Assembly: GCA_021397835.1 (NCBI GenBank)
Contig: JAJFZO010000889.1
Coordinates: 4,464,001-4,528,000, forward strand
Reading direction: 5' to 3'
Origin: Moringa oleifera
Lineage: Eukaryota > Streptophyta > Magnoliopsida > Brassicales > Moringaceae
DNA: 64,000 nt
Position 1 is the stretch's first letter, and each line of letters begins with the position of its first letter. Position numbers and translations under genes: made by a program. Below, piece after piece: positions 51,280-63,113 of the stretch. The notes beneath the pieces were generated by a model. That model saw only the letters and a program-made list of their open reading frames with translations. It made no database searches and was not told where the DNA came from.

Positions 51280-52320
51280 TCAAGGATATGTACCATTAGT
51301 TGTTGGAAGATCAGGCCAAGAGAACGCTGGATTCCAGTAACCCAATTCACTTGCAGATACTGGAGCTGACTCCAAAATATACGATGATGAAGAAGAAGAT
51401 GACGGTATAGAAGAACCCACATTGCTTAGAACTATCGCTGAATGATCAGGATAATTGATCGATGATGATTTCAGCTTTTGATACAGGTCTTGAATCCCAG
51501 TATTTTGTACTTCACCAAGGATGAAACCATTTTGTTGATGATGCTCAGCTTGCTGTTGATTGTTTTTCCAGAACGGACTGCAAAGACCCAGAGAAGGAAC
51601 TTGAACAAGAGGGTCCAACCCCAGGGTTCGAGCGTTTAATGCACCCGTAGAAACTGCTGGTTCCGTCATTATGTGCGATCCGATCAATCCTACCTCCTCC
51701 TTGAGACTGACAGGGTTTGATAATATTGTACAAGGGTTAGGATTAGGGTGGCTTTGAGGTGCTCTCAGTAGGGCTAGAAGAGGGGAATTTTGCGGTGAAG
51801 CCCATAGAAATGAGCTTGAAGGAAGCTCGTGATCAAACCCACTTGATCCAAACCCTGATCTTCCAATCTCAGATACCACACTTTTCAGTTTAGCAGAACT
51901 TGATTTCGTGATAGATGTTGATATGGTAGTGTTCTTGTTCTTCCTGCATCCACCTCCAATGGGAACATTCCTCAGTGCACCTCCTTTAGTCCAGTAACGG
52001 CGACAAGTCTTGCAGAAATGGCGAGGTTGAGTGAGATTGTAGTTGTTGTAGTAACAGAACTTCGTGTTGGAAGAATCGCATCTCGGACATCTCAAGTTCT
52101 GGTTCTCGGAAGATGAACTCGAGGAATTAGTAGCACTACTTGTAGTGTTAACAGCACTAATAGTGGTGGCGGCTGCAGTGGTTGTTGAAGAAGAAGAAGA
52201 AGAAGAAGGAGAAGGAGACGGCTTAGAAGAAGAAGGGGTTCCTTCTAAAATACTTCCATGGAGGGAGATTTTGCTCTCTCCCCCGATTAACCCAGCACCT
52301 CCTAAGAGTTCTTGGATCAT
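51280..52320 (-). CDS. Dof-type zinc-finger transcription factor
   Basis: One exon encodes 346 residues. It opens [15 protein letters not shown], then a long Ser/Thr run (a GAA-type repeat on the other strand), then the Dof finger with zinc ligands C78, C81, C103 and C106 ([39 protein letters not shown]). The flank [10 protein letters not shown] is basic and probably nuclear-localising. The C-terminal half is Ser/Asn-rich and low in structure. Dof proteins bind AAAG sites and are plant-specific. I cannot place it in a numbered Dof subgroup; its position matches Arabidopsis DOF5.8, but its ends do not obviously match that protein. A GT after ACTAATG (51292-51293) could splice away the last three codons (TYP and stop), so the C-terminus is slightly uncertain. 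Confidence 0.93.
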   Translation of the reverse strand: MIQELLGGAGLIGGESKISLHGSILEGTPSSSKPSPSPSSSSSSSTTTAAATTISAVNTTSSATNSSSSSSENQNLRCPRCDSSNTKFCYYNNYNLTQPRHFCKTCRRYWTKGGALRNVPIGGGCRKNKNTTISTSITKSSSAKLKSVVSEIGRSGFGSSGFDHELPSSSFLWASPQNSPLLALLRAPQSHPNPNPCTILSNPVSLKEEVGLIGSHIMTEPAVSTGALNARTLGLDPLVQVPSLGLCSPFWKNNQQQAEHHQQNGFILGEVQNTGIQDLYQKLKSSSINYPDHSAIVLSNVGSSIPSSSSSSSYILESAPVSASELGYWNPAFSWPDLPTTNGTYP

Positions 52321-53577
52321 TTTTTCCCTAGCTCTTTGTAGATCTAAAACAATCCAAAAACAAGGAAAGCAAACGAGAATATGATCTGTCTTTTTGAGTT
52401 AGAGAAAAAGTTAAAGAAAGTCAGGCTTTGTTGTGTATTTAGTTTATGCATATATGATCTAAGCTGAGATATTGGACAGAGATGTGTGGATACATAAAAC
52501 ATGAGTTGCCTTTGGGAGCTCAGTTCAATAGGTCTGCTACCCACTTCTTTTATGGGTGTGAGAGAACAGAGGATAGACAGTGGGGTTGCTTCAATAGAAA
52601 GTTAAGATAAACAATATTCACTGAGAAAATAGCCACTTTGGTCCACCTAAGAAGAAAAAAAAGCTTTCAATTTCTAAGTAAAACTATCCAAAGAAACTAT
52701 TGTCTTTGTCTTTCCTACCATTTCCGGCTCTTAAGCTTACCATCATATAATGCTACATTGGCTTAATTAGGAAGAATCTCACCTGAGAACCCAACATGAT
52801 TTCACTTACACCTTCAAGAAATTTATCAATTCTGATCTTCTCTATTAATCTAAATTGTGGATTTATCTATAATTGATCACTCACATCAGTAAAAGATCTT
52901 GATTGCAAAAAATTAATTTAAATGAACTGATGATCATTTTTAAAAGTAAATAGTGCATATTAACTCTTTGTATTTTTCATCTAATCACATTATAAAAAAT
53001 ACTTTTGTTATATGATTTTTTTCTATGATTGTCATATTAATTTGTGAAGGAAACTCTTTATCCTTTTGCATTTTGAGCACTTGCAACTGATGTTATTATA
53101 AGAATTGAGCTGAAATCATCGTCAACGAAATTTATTTTGACATCATATACCACCAATTCATATATACCTTTCTCTACGACATAAGTAGGTAAAAGCCATT
53201 TTTCTTGAAATTACATGGGTTTTTTTTGTTAGAAAATTAAAATTACAAGCAAAAATGAACTCTTCTTTCTTTCCGTTTACCATTTTTTTATAGACATTCT
53301 CTAAATGGTAAAACTATCTTCAAGCAGAATTGATTCTAGTGTTTTGAAGTGAGGCTTACTAATTATCTAGCTCTAGTGGGATTGCATTGCATCTCTTTAT
53401 ATGATTTGGTTAGCATTTTTTATATACAAAAGTGGATACCCTAAGTGGGGAAGTAGATAGTAGAGAGTGTAGAATTCATAATGATAATACTAATCAAAGT
53501 ATACTAAAAGAATATGTTTGTTGGTTGTTTAATTAAGTAATATTATATAGTATTAGCACTTTTATGTTCTGGTGATG

Positions 53578-53680
53578 AAGATGCTGCTGAAAGATCATCA
53601 TTAGGAGTCCAAGGAGAAGGCTAATCAAGTGGAAATACGTGTAAAGTTTAGTGTCCCCATCCCCAACTAGAACGCCATTT
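53578..53680. promoter_or_regulatory. conserved noncoding element upstream of Dof, copy 1
   Basis: About 1.26 kb upstream of the Dof ATG, roughly 100 bp is shared with 60533-60635 at about 85-90% identity by eye, including exact runs such as ACGTGTAAAGTTTAGTGTCC and CATCCCCAACTAGAA. It contains a TACGTGT element. A minus-strand open frame crosses it here but is not conserved in the second copy, so a regulatory element or noncoding transcript is more likely than a peptide. Confidence 0.55.
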
Positions 53681-56615
53681 GCCCGAGACTTATGCCTCAA
53701 ATCTTGCGGCCCTTCCCTCCCCTCCACACTCTCTACCTAGCTAGCATGCTCCATTGTTAATTAATGCAGCTCATTGGGTCATCTAATTGATACTAAACTA
53801 ATTATTCCCACGTGTGATTCCTTTTTTTTTTTTTTTCTATATACCCACTTGATGATCATGCCGTTGATTAATTATTTTGGTCTCGGTGCTTTAATTAATA
53901 TTTTTTATTGTGTAATGATATGAAATGTTTGTATAAATTGTAGTCACACTTTGATGATATTTAGATATTGTAGATTTTGAAATGTTTTTGCCATATAATC
54001 ATTCATTATTTTAAATTTGGATGTTGAACTATTTATTTGTATAATTAGACATTAAAGTTTTTTATTTAAATATTGTTTTGAAAAAATTGAAAACATTTAG
54101 AAATATTAATTGCATTTAATGTTATAAGATCAATTTAATCATATCAAAATGGAGGATGGGAGACAGACGTGGAAATTCTCTACATGCTTAAAAGAGATAT
54201 AAGCATTACTTAATAGCCTAGCACATAGTAAATTACTCCTACATGTTTGTGGCTGAAAAGATGAGAAACAAGTTAAGCATTTAGTTCACTTTATTGCAAG
54301 AAAGCAAACTCAACAAAGAAGACAAAAGGTCTTGGCACAATGTTTTCCATGACATTGATTGGACTACATAATTTGTCTTAATTTGTTTATTCTTGACATG
54401 AAAATGCCATGATTAAATTTTGTTGAAGGGTTTAAACAAGACCGGTGAAACTAAGACCAAAAGGTATGCCCAAATTATTGCTCTTGACATAAACACTATT
54501 CCACCTAATACCAAGAACCCAAGACAATTGTTAAATCAACATGATTTAATGTAAGTTCTTATCAGTTTTCCAATTCTATATAAATGCACGTGACTGTTTA
54601 ATTGGATTAATAATTCAAAAAAAATCACATCATTATAATGAACACAGACCAACTAAAAAAAATGATACCAGCTTAGCCTAGAAATTATGGGATCTTTGTG
54701 GCAGCCCAGCCTGAAGTTGATCCTCTAGCAGTTAGTATACTCAATCTTGAATACTCTATAATCCTCACCATTATAACGTCTCACTATGAATCAGGAAATT
54801 TCTCTGCCTACAAATCAAAGATATGATTTCATCGAACTGGAAATATCTCCAGTAAGATCATTTCTTATACTCTTAATATTTACTTGAATAATATTTTTAC
54901 AAACAAACTCGAGCTTCCGACCTAACTCAGAGAAATAGTTTTCCTACTTTCAAGTGATAACATTTCCATAAAAAATCACTGCCAAGGCATGAATTGGCCT
55001 GAGTCATGTCCGCTTGCGCTCGAAAAACTAGTTAGGTATATAACTGTTCAATAACAAGTTGCGTTTCTGTTAACTTGTGACTGAAATTTCCCAACTACAC
55101 ACCAATCAAGTGGAAAATAAGGACATGGAATAAAAGAAGTGAAAGAGAGGGAGATGTGACTGAGGAGGTTGGAGGAAAGGGGTCTACATGTCTCTGATTC
55201 GGACAACAATTTGTCAATCGAAATCTTGGTCCGAAGATCGTTTGATAGTGAAGAATAGGTCTTACCACTTGCATTATAAGATAATACGACCACCAATGTG
55301 TAATTACTGAAATCTTGGCGTTATCTAGCCCCTAATTCTCGTCATAATTCTAATAATTAAGCTCACTAATTAGTGGTGGACCTATGCAATATAAATTATG
55401 ACCAACCAATAATCCCGAGAGAGCATATTTGCCATTTTCTTTCTTGCATAACAAGTAGCTACTTACTATACTATGTTAGACAAAGTAGGATTAATTCAAC
55501 TAAATTAGTGTGGATTTGTATTAGCGGCAGTAGAGCCAAAGGAATGAAAGCAGGCTATAATAATTGAGTAAAGCATCTTGGGGATTTTTCGGAGACAAAG
55601 GGAAGTTTATGGGGTGAAATGATCGAAGTAGATAGGGAGGGAAGGAGCAAATCGATTTGAATATGATGAAGATATATGGGCATCAAGACAAAACTAATGA
55701 ATGGAGCCAAAACTGGCATTCATGCTTTCAACTTCAAGTGGCTTGGGTTTCTGACCAGCCCACTCAACTTTTTTGAGTCTAAGCAAAGAATGTTACCTAT
55801 ACCCTTTCTTCAGTAAAGCGGCCAAATGAGAAAGATCTTGACTTCAGATCAGGCTGTTTGGTAGCAACTTATCATCATTTCGACAGGAAATATACCACCA
55901 AAAGAGGTAATCAATAACATACAAGAACAATAAACTGTTGGATCTTAGCTTCACAATCTCATTGGTTCACCTAATATGCCAGCCTTCGTAACTTAAAACT
56001 AAGAAAACAGAGTTCTTAACAATTATTTTCTTGCATCGGTCATATGGATACAGCCACCAACCCGGTGGAAATAGCTCTGCATGTCTACCAGCATGTGTAA
56101 GAATGAGATAAATATGTCTGATGAGACCTCAAGCTGGTCCAAGAACACTAAACTCTGTTGAATATGCTTTTGAAAGATGGGATTTACAGGGATGTTTTGC
56201 TGTATTGGGTTCATGAATCTTATCTTCTTAAACCTGTATACACAGTGAAAACGACGACTGAGAAAACGGAAAAAAAAAAAAGAAAGAGGTCACTGTGAAA
56301 CCCTAGCTAAAAGCATGAGAGCGGACCACCCCACCCAGATGAAACAGAAAACGAAGTATGAATGCAAAAGGCAACCCACACATGTAAAAAGAAAAAGAAA
56401 CCACATGTTTTTATTTCAGACAGTGTTTACATCCATTCAGGTTTCAGACAAGTCTTCCATGGTTCCGTTGCTTTCTGTTTCTCGAAATTCATGTTTTTAC
56501 TCTAAAGTTAATTGCTGTTGGTGCCTGGTGTTTCAACAGTACCAACACATAACGTACCTGACCGCGCGTGCCGTCCGGAGCGCGAGAGTTGTCTAAACTC
56601 CGAACCCGACAAAGA

Positions 56616-56638
56616 CCTGCCCGCCCAGCCCGGGCAGG
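56616..56638. repeat. GC-rich perfect inverted repeat
   Basis: CCTGCCCG, a 7-nt loop and CGGGCAGG form an 8-bp perfect stem. It sits in a GC-rich patch (56540-56960) and has no T-run next to it, so it is not a terminator. Function unknown. Confidence 0.5.
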
Positions 56639-57034
56639 ACAAAACGACGCAGTCTTCGGGCAATATCCAATCTAGTCGCCGTCAATGTTCCTTGGTGGGA
56701 CAGTCGCCCCTCGATCCACGGGCTCTCTGAATTTCCAAATATTCAAAATATTAAATTTAAAACTCCGTATAATTCAGACGGTATTTCATTTAACAAGAAA
56801 TATGAAAAGAATAATAAGGGCATATTTGTCTATCGATGGGGTGGAGGAGACGATATGACGTGATAGCCGTGCATGGGGTGTGATACACACCCACATTCTG
56901 CGTGGACCCCACGTAATGTTCCCCCTTAAGCGGCAATACAGCTTTTCTAGGGTTTCTCGCACTTCCTCTTTCTTTCTCTCAAAGTGGGATAGGATGGGTA
57001 CGTTTTTATTTGCTTGAATACCTTCAATAATGCT

Positions 57035-57059
57035 CTTTCTCTCCCTCTCTCTCTCTCTT
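57035..57059. repeat. CT-rich microsatellite
   Basis: A CTCTTTCTCTCCCTCTCTCT tract that continues as CT repeats. It resembles pyrimidine-rich plant 5'UTR sequence on the plus strand, but no clear gene follows. Confidence 0.6.
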
Positions 57060-59389
57060 CCATTATAAGTCCTTCCATTTCCCTACCAAAACTGACAAAG
57101 AGAGAAAGAAAGAGCCATGACATGAGTTATGATTGTGAATCTAATGGGTTTTTGATAATCATGTTAACGCCACTGATGGCTACTTGTCAACTACGCCCAC
57201 TCAAACTTCCTCAGCTTAATTAATTCACAAGTAACTTCATCATGCATGCTTCGTTTTGTTTATTGTGTACTCATAGACCCTACTATCTTATTCTAATTAC
57301 CTATGCTTGATTTACATGATCTGATATATTCTCCATCTGAGTGAGAAAATGAAAGAAAACTTTTCCTGTTTGGCTAGAATATGGAATCTGAGTTTTTCTC
57401 ATGCCAGACAACACAACATGTTCTTCTCAGCCTGGCTACCTAGCTAGGATTTGTAAAGTCTGCAGCTTAGCACGTAGTCCACAGGTTGCTCTAACCCTGA
57501 GGGTCGGTAGTGTCCTCTTATTAGCTAATTAGATCCTAATTTCTAAATACCCAATTAGTAATTAATACAGAGCACACAGTTTTTGGTTTGATTCTTTTCA
57601 TTCTCAGATATATTAATCCGGATCTGTTTTCAGGCGAAAGGGCATGAAGAACAAGAGGAGGGGAGTGCCTGCCTTGAAAGGACAAAAATGGATTGTTCTT
57701 AACTCCTATACATTCTCCTTTAGGCCCCACACTGTGAGCTAGCACAGGGGAGTAGGGCTCCAGCAATGGGGGGGGTTCAACCTGAGAAAAGCTATGGGAT
57801 GGACAAGATCCTTCCTGCAGGACTGACCATAGATCATGTCTCTGGAACAAAGCTGGCATGTGGGGGGATTCTTTTTTCTTACAAAAAGTTGAGTTATGAT
57901 AGAGCTTCTTGCAGCCAGAGAATTTCTCACTGACACATTTGAGGGACCCAAACATGCCAAATCTCTCTTCATCTACATTTTCTCATATCAAGACTAGATA
58001 TTGAGTTGTGTAATTAATAAACAAAAGTGTTCATGTGATTATACCATTCTACTGATCTACATAGAAGATCGCAAACAGGGCAATTCAATATGGAATGTTA
58101 GGTTAATTTATTCCAACTTCAAGTCAGACCAGAAAAAAAACATTGCAAGACAAAAGGGACAAGCTGGCAACCTGAATTTCCCAGGCTGCATTTCATAGCT
58201 TAGGAGCCATAAGTGACCTGTGCCCATAAATACCAGTAATACTGGCTTTAAGAGGCTCCAATTTGATATATAAATTTCAAGCTCTGTAAAAATGAGACAA
58301 TAAATCCTGCACATGTGCAAATATCAACCCAAAGGCCTAACCCTTCTTCAGCTGTAAGTTAGAACTTTTTAATTTGTTCTTAAAAGCTAAACAAGCTTAT
58401 AATCATTTTTTGCGGGCACATCAGAGATTTGGGTGACATTGAAGAATCTCTTCGTTTTTGCTTTCTATCTGAAAATCTTACAGGTTTCAGCTAATTAGTG
58501 GTTCACAATTTAAGGAAAAAGGAATAGGAGAAGCAATGTTGAACTTCACTGTCCTTGACCTTTACTCCCCCCTTTCATTATGGACAAATCATAACACTGA
58601 CACTTCCTATCTTGACCTTAATTGTTGTGTTAGATCCTTATTTTTGATCAATTGAAATAAACAACAGAGTGAAAATTACTCTGGAAAAAAGCACATTTTA
58701 AGAGCTCAATTGGTACTCAGAGAGAGGTCATTGTGATGGTGGTTCTTAACTGGCTCCAGAGCAGGCAAGGGAGAACCAAAGATTTCAACATGGCAGTACT
58801 CCCCAACCACCACTTCCCAAATAAGCAATAGAAAAACAAAATGGACAGTATAAGGCTGCAAATGGAATCAACACTACAACTATGACAATCAAATTAGTGA
58901 TTAAGCAAAACTCTGTCCGCGGAGGCTGCTTCAACATTCCATTCATCACTTTCTCGGAAGAAAACAATGAAGAGATTCTTCATATGCAACCCACCGCCAC
59001 CATCACCACAATCTCTTACTAGAAAAGAAAACCCTCAAGTTTTTTGAGTTAACCAAGATGATAAGCCCTTCTACCCATGTTGAATTTATTCTTTTTCTTT
59101 CAAGGAACACATGTTTTAAATCTCATAGACTGTACAAAACAAATTATCAATGAGATCCATCTAAAGATCTTACTATTTTCCACTTAACAATTCTAGGTCT
59201 TTGGTATACCTCATAAGTCAACATACCTTAAAGCACACAAAAGGAAAGAACAAATTAAAGGGCAGAAAAAAACCTGATGCTACGACCATGTTCACATACC
59301 AGACCACTGATAACCACAAGAGTAACAATATTAGCACATGAAGGTAAGATACTAAGAACATACTAGTAGACATCAAAGAAAAGATTCTG

Positions 59390-59629
59390 AAGGATATGCA
59401 CCATTAATTGTTGGAATGTTCCTTTAGGCACCTCCATTCATCCAGTAATGGTGACAAGTCTTGTATAAGAGGCGAGGCTTTGTGATATTGCATATCTTGT
59501 ACTAACACAACTTTGTGTTGGAAGGATTGCAATCCTGGCACCTCATGTTCTGGTTCTCTGAAGTGGATAAACTTGTGGAATTAGTAGCACTACAAGAATC
59601 CAAAAAAATATTATGAGACCTTGGAGCAT
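59390..59629 (-). pseudogene. Dof zinc-finger gene relic
   Basis: The minus strand keeps a start-like ATG at 59629 in the position of the intact gene's ATG. It then jumps across a deletion of most of the N-terminal coding region into the finger: ENQNMRCQDCNPSNTKLC, a stop codon where the intact gene has Tyr, then a degraded KTCHHYW and NGGA. The two Cys of the first pair and a later Cys are recognisable. A second internal deletion joins the end of the finger directly to the last codons (NGAYP in place of NGTYP). With in-frame stops and most of the reading frame lost, it cannot make a Dof protein. It is clearly derived from the neighbouring Dof locus or a common ancestor by tandem segmental duplication. 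Confidence 0.88.
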
Positions 59630-60532
59630 TTTTTCTTTCTTTGTAGCTCTACGAGAATCCAAAAAGAAAAAAGAAGAAAAAGAAAACCATGAACAAGTCT
59701 TTTTGGGTTAGAGGAAAAGATAGAGAATGTCAGCTTTGTTGTGTATTTAGTATGTGTATGTATGATCTAAGTGAGATATTGCACATACAGGTGAAAATAT
59801 ACAACATGACTTCCCTTTGTGAGTTCAGTTGAACAGGTTTGCTAACTTCTTTTATGGGTGTAAAATGAACAGAGGATTGAGAGTGGGGACTTCTTAACAA
59901 TATTCAAAAGAGAAAATAGTTACTTTAGTCTATCTCCAACTACCAAAAGCAAATGGTCTTTTGACTCTTTTCTCCAACTCTCAACCATCATATCATGTAT
60001 ACTATTCCTTCATGAAGAATACTATGAGAACCCAATATGGACTAGAATAGCAGTTTGAAGAAATCTAAACAAATCGGTGATAATAAAAAATATGTAGTTT
60101 CTTTGATATTCTTCATCTGGGTCTCATAGAAAATTATAAGCCAACCAGATCTTTCTTCTCTACTAATTTTTAAGCTATGCAAATTTATACCAAAACACCT
60201 CTTCAAGATTTCTACACTTTATAAGGGCAGAAAGTGGGAAATGCACCATTAGCTTTATATAAACACGAGGTGACACAGTCTCTCAAATCCCCTCTTTTTC
60301 TTGGACTTTGAGTATTATATCATGTACCGGTAATTTATTATTGAAACAAGGACTCTCTAGTCCATGCATTGTCTCTTCAATTGATTTTCTGAGCACTATT
60401 TACAAAGAAGTGAATATTCAAAGTTGGGACTTATATTATAGTGGACAATTGGTAATGATAATACTAATCAAGTAGAGTAAAAGAATGACTTCATTGGCTG
60501 TTTATTAATTTAATTTATGTTTTCCTTATGAA

Positions 60533-60635
60533 GCTGCTGCTCAAGATCATCATGCGAGTCCAAGGAGAGGGCTATTCACGTGGAAGTACGTGTAAAGTTT
60601 AGTGTCCTCATCCCCAACTAGAATGCCAATTGACT
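60533..60635. promoter_or_regulatory. conserved noncoding element, copy 2
   Basis: This is the counterpart of 53578-53680, about 0.9 kb upstream of the Dof relic. It keeps the same core plus a CACGTGG element (60578-60584). It is visibly better preserved than the relic zinc finger. Confidence 0.5.
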
Positions 60636-61400
60636 ACTTAGTTTGTCTAAATTTGTTCAAACTTGACAGGAATTTCATGATTTAATTTTGTTTGAGGGTC
60701 CAAAAAAGACTGCTTGTCGTGAAACTGAGCCTATTAGTGCTCTATCTTTAAGACTGTTCTACCTAATAACAAGAATGTAAGACAAACATGTAAATCAACG
60801 TTGATTTAATGTAAGTTCCCATCAGTTTCCTACCTAGAAAATTACTTTTGAAAGCATGATTATTGACCCAGGAAATGCTCATGCTATGACTGTGTCAACC
60901 ATTTGCCTCAATGAATTTGTATTTACAATGAAAGCTAGTAACTACAAAAACAAGTAGAAAACAAAGACATGGAATCAATGAAGTGAAATAGAAAGAAAAA
61001 GAACTCAGGGGTTAGGAGAGGACGGGTCTACATGTCTCTAATTTGAGCACGTAGATTCCAACCATGGTGTGCTCCATGAGATTCTAAAAATATGGATACT
61101 AAATTATTGTCTTGGATACAAACTGTAGTGATGGAAAGCCATGAACTTCCTTTTCAAGCAAAGAGAAAAACTTTTAAAAGAGGAAGGCACATAGGAAGCC
61201 CATTCTCATTTATGAAATGATGGGGACATATGTCAATATCCTATGAAGGACCCAATGTCTTGCTGACAATAAGAACAAAATCATAAAGTTTGATTGCGTG
61301 ATAAACTTCACTTGCACAAAATTTTCTACCATTGATTAGATGCACTCCAACAACTTCCACACTTGAATAGATTGAATTTCCAACCCTCTCTCTCTCCCCC

Positions 61401-61419
61401 CTATCTATCTATCTATCTA
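61401..61419. repeat. (CTAT)n microsatellite
   Basis: A tetranucleotide run of nearly five units, preceded by a short CT run. Confidence 0.8.
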
Positions 61420-63091
61420 CATGTGCATGTTAATGTTTGTATGTATATATGTATGTGTATTATAATGATGATGATAGATCATCACTTCTTGCCATGCATA
61501 AATCATAGATTAGATCTAAACTATAGACTCTTCGATGTCAATTGACCAAATGCAACTATAAAATTAATGGATCAATCAGCATTATTTAAACAACGTGCAT
61601 ATATCAGAACAAGCCCCCACAAATCCCACCAATAACAAAAGCCCAGTAAGAAACAACAGACAATGGAAGCTCAGCACACAGAATACAGATATTGATAAGT
61701 TGCAACACAAATATAGGGATTAGGACATCTGCAAGGTGCCATTTAGATTATAACATCATAAGAAAAACTGATTCACTTTGTGTAAAATTACCTTGTTTTA
61801 GAAAACATAAATGAATTGGGCTTTCTAATGCACTATACTTTGCAACTTTTTTATAGTGGCTTATATATGCATTATGAGTGCTGGCTGGATTGTATATGAT
61901 TGATCAGGGTAGATGTTTTATGTTTTTGTTACCAGATACAAATCGATGATATTTACTTCATGGACCACAGGTCCACAAACAGCTGAAACAGGCCACACTC
62001 ATCATGCTCAAACGATGACAAGAAAATCTAAGGGAGGGAGCAGGGAAGGTTTCATCTCAAAATCAGAAGCTAACAAGACTAATGTTATTGATTGTTTTCA
62101 AGTAAGATTTTTCTTCTCCTGCACTTTCGAAAAGGAAAAATATTAATCAAGTTTCAGAAGGCTTTATTAGAAATAAAATCTCAAACCAAATAGGAATTAG
62201 AAATAAAGTTTTTTCAAGGCAATAATTTTATTTTCATGGGCATATTGAATTTCACCATCAATTAAACCTGACTTCTCTGATCAACCAATTCATCCATCCC
62301 TTCACAAAAAGGGTATCTTATTGAGGTACACGACACTTCATCTCTCAGATGCATAAGTGTAGCTATTCATTCACAAAATTAAAAATGACAAAAATTGTTT
62401 ATGTGATGTCAGCCATATCAAATCAAGAAATGCAAGAATGCATAAGTCCTTTCTCATTGACAAATTAGCAAATGACCAAAATGTAATTACTATTATTATA
62501 TTATCTCATCAAGGAGAATGTAGCAAGCACGTTAAATGGTGCTAAAGTGGGAGTGCTTGTTGATATAAACTCATAACAGCATTCACCAAATGGTTGTATT
62601 ACTTTAATCTGGCATGATGATTGGTAGGATCTGAACAGCATATTTGTTGTTCCATATTTTCCTAAACATGCAATCACAACACAACATTGATTAAGGACGG
62701 CAACTTGAAATGAACTAAATCTATTTTACTACATTTTGGTTGAGTTCAAAGGCTATAAAAATTAGAAAATAGTTAGTATTAGTAATTCAAATTAGAAACC
62801 TGATGGATTACACGAGGAAGGTCATAAAACAAAAAAAAGATAAGTTTACTTTTATAACTTAGGAGGCAAGTTACACAGATGTTTCATGCATACTTCTCAA
62901 TGAGAGAAAAAAATTAAGGAAATTTCAATATATATATAAACTGTGAGATTCAAGACTCATAGTACAAAGTTTTCAGGCACTCAAAATAAGAGATTCCTTG
63001 GCCCATAGTCCACAGAAGCACATAACTACACAAAATTTCTACATTGTTGTAAGGTTCAAAGTACTAGAATAAATGAAGAAAGTTATTCCTA

Positions 63092-63113
63092 ACACACACA
63101 CACACACACACAC
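63092..63113. repeat. (CA)n microsatellite
   Basis: A perfect CA run that grades into CCCACCCACC. It is a likely polymorphic marker. Confidence 0.85.

Larger units (their letters stand above)
50520..55205. repeat. segmental duplication, copy 1 (intact Dof locus)
   Basis: Stretches along this interval recur in the same order in 58748-61050: 3'-flank text (50685-50830 versus 58945-59080), the Dof finger, 5'-flank text (52420-52500 versus 59730-59800), a conserved noncoding block (53578-53680 versus 60533-60635), and upstream pieces (54405-54465 versus 60672-60730, 54525-54575 versus 60780-60830, 55110-55205 versus 60950-61050). Copy 2 is half as long, through deletions. Confidence 0.8.
52321..58747. 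other. Dof upstream region and gene-poor intergenic DNA
   Basis: This contains the Dof promoter and the conserved element at 53578. 53800-54200 is AT-rich. 56540-56960 is unusually GC-rich for this window. 56940-57100 is CT-rich and promoter- or 5'UTR-like, and minus-strand open frames (139 and 77 codons) lie at 57536-57972. I recognise no protein family. An unannotated noncoding transcript or short gene at 56900-58000 is possible. Confidence 0.5.
58748..61050. repeat. segmental duplication, copy 2 (decayed Dof locus)
   Basis: This is the second, shortened copy of the Dof locus, in the same orientation as copy 1 and about 3.5 kb beyond it. Homology runs through 3' flank, finger relic, 5' flank and far upstream blocks, ending near the shared GGGTCTACATGTCTCT at about 61025-61040. 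Confidence 0.8.

Noticed and set aside
52064..52384. 106-codon plus-strand Glu/Val-rich frame
   Set aside because: It is the antisense of the Ser/Thr run in the Dof gene, an expected shadow of a repeated GAA/TCT tract.
57536..57972. protein gene or known microRNA precursor
   Set aside because: No family similarity. I compared the tract mentally with conserved plant microRNA sequences (such as miR156, 160, 164, 166, 167, 171, 319, 390, 396) and saw none.
59390..59629. a second functional Dof gene
   Set aside because: It has in-frame stops in the finger and two large deletions relative to the intact copy, so it was called a pseudogene.
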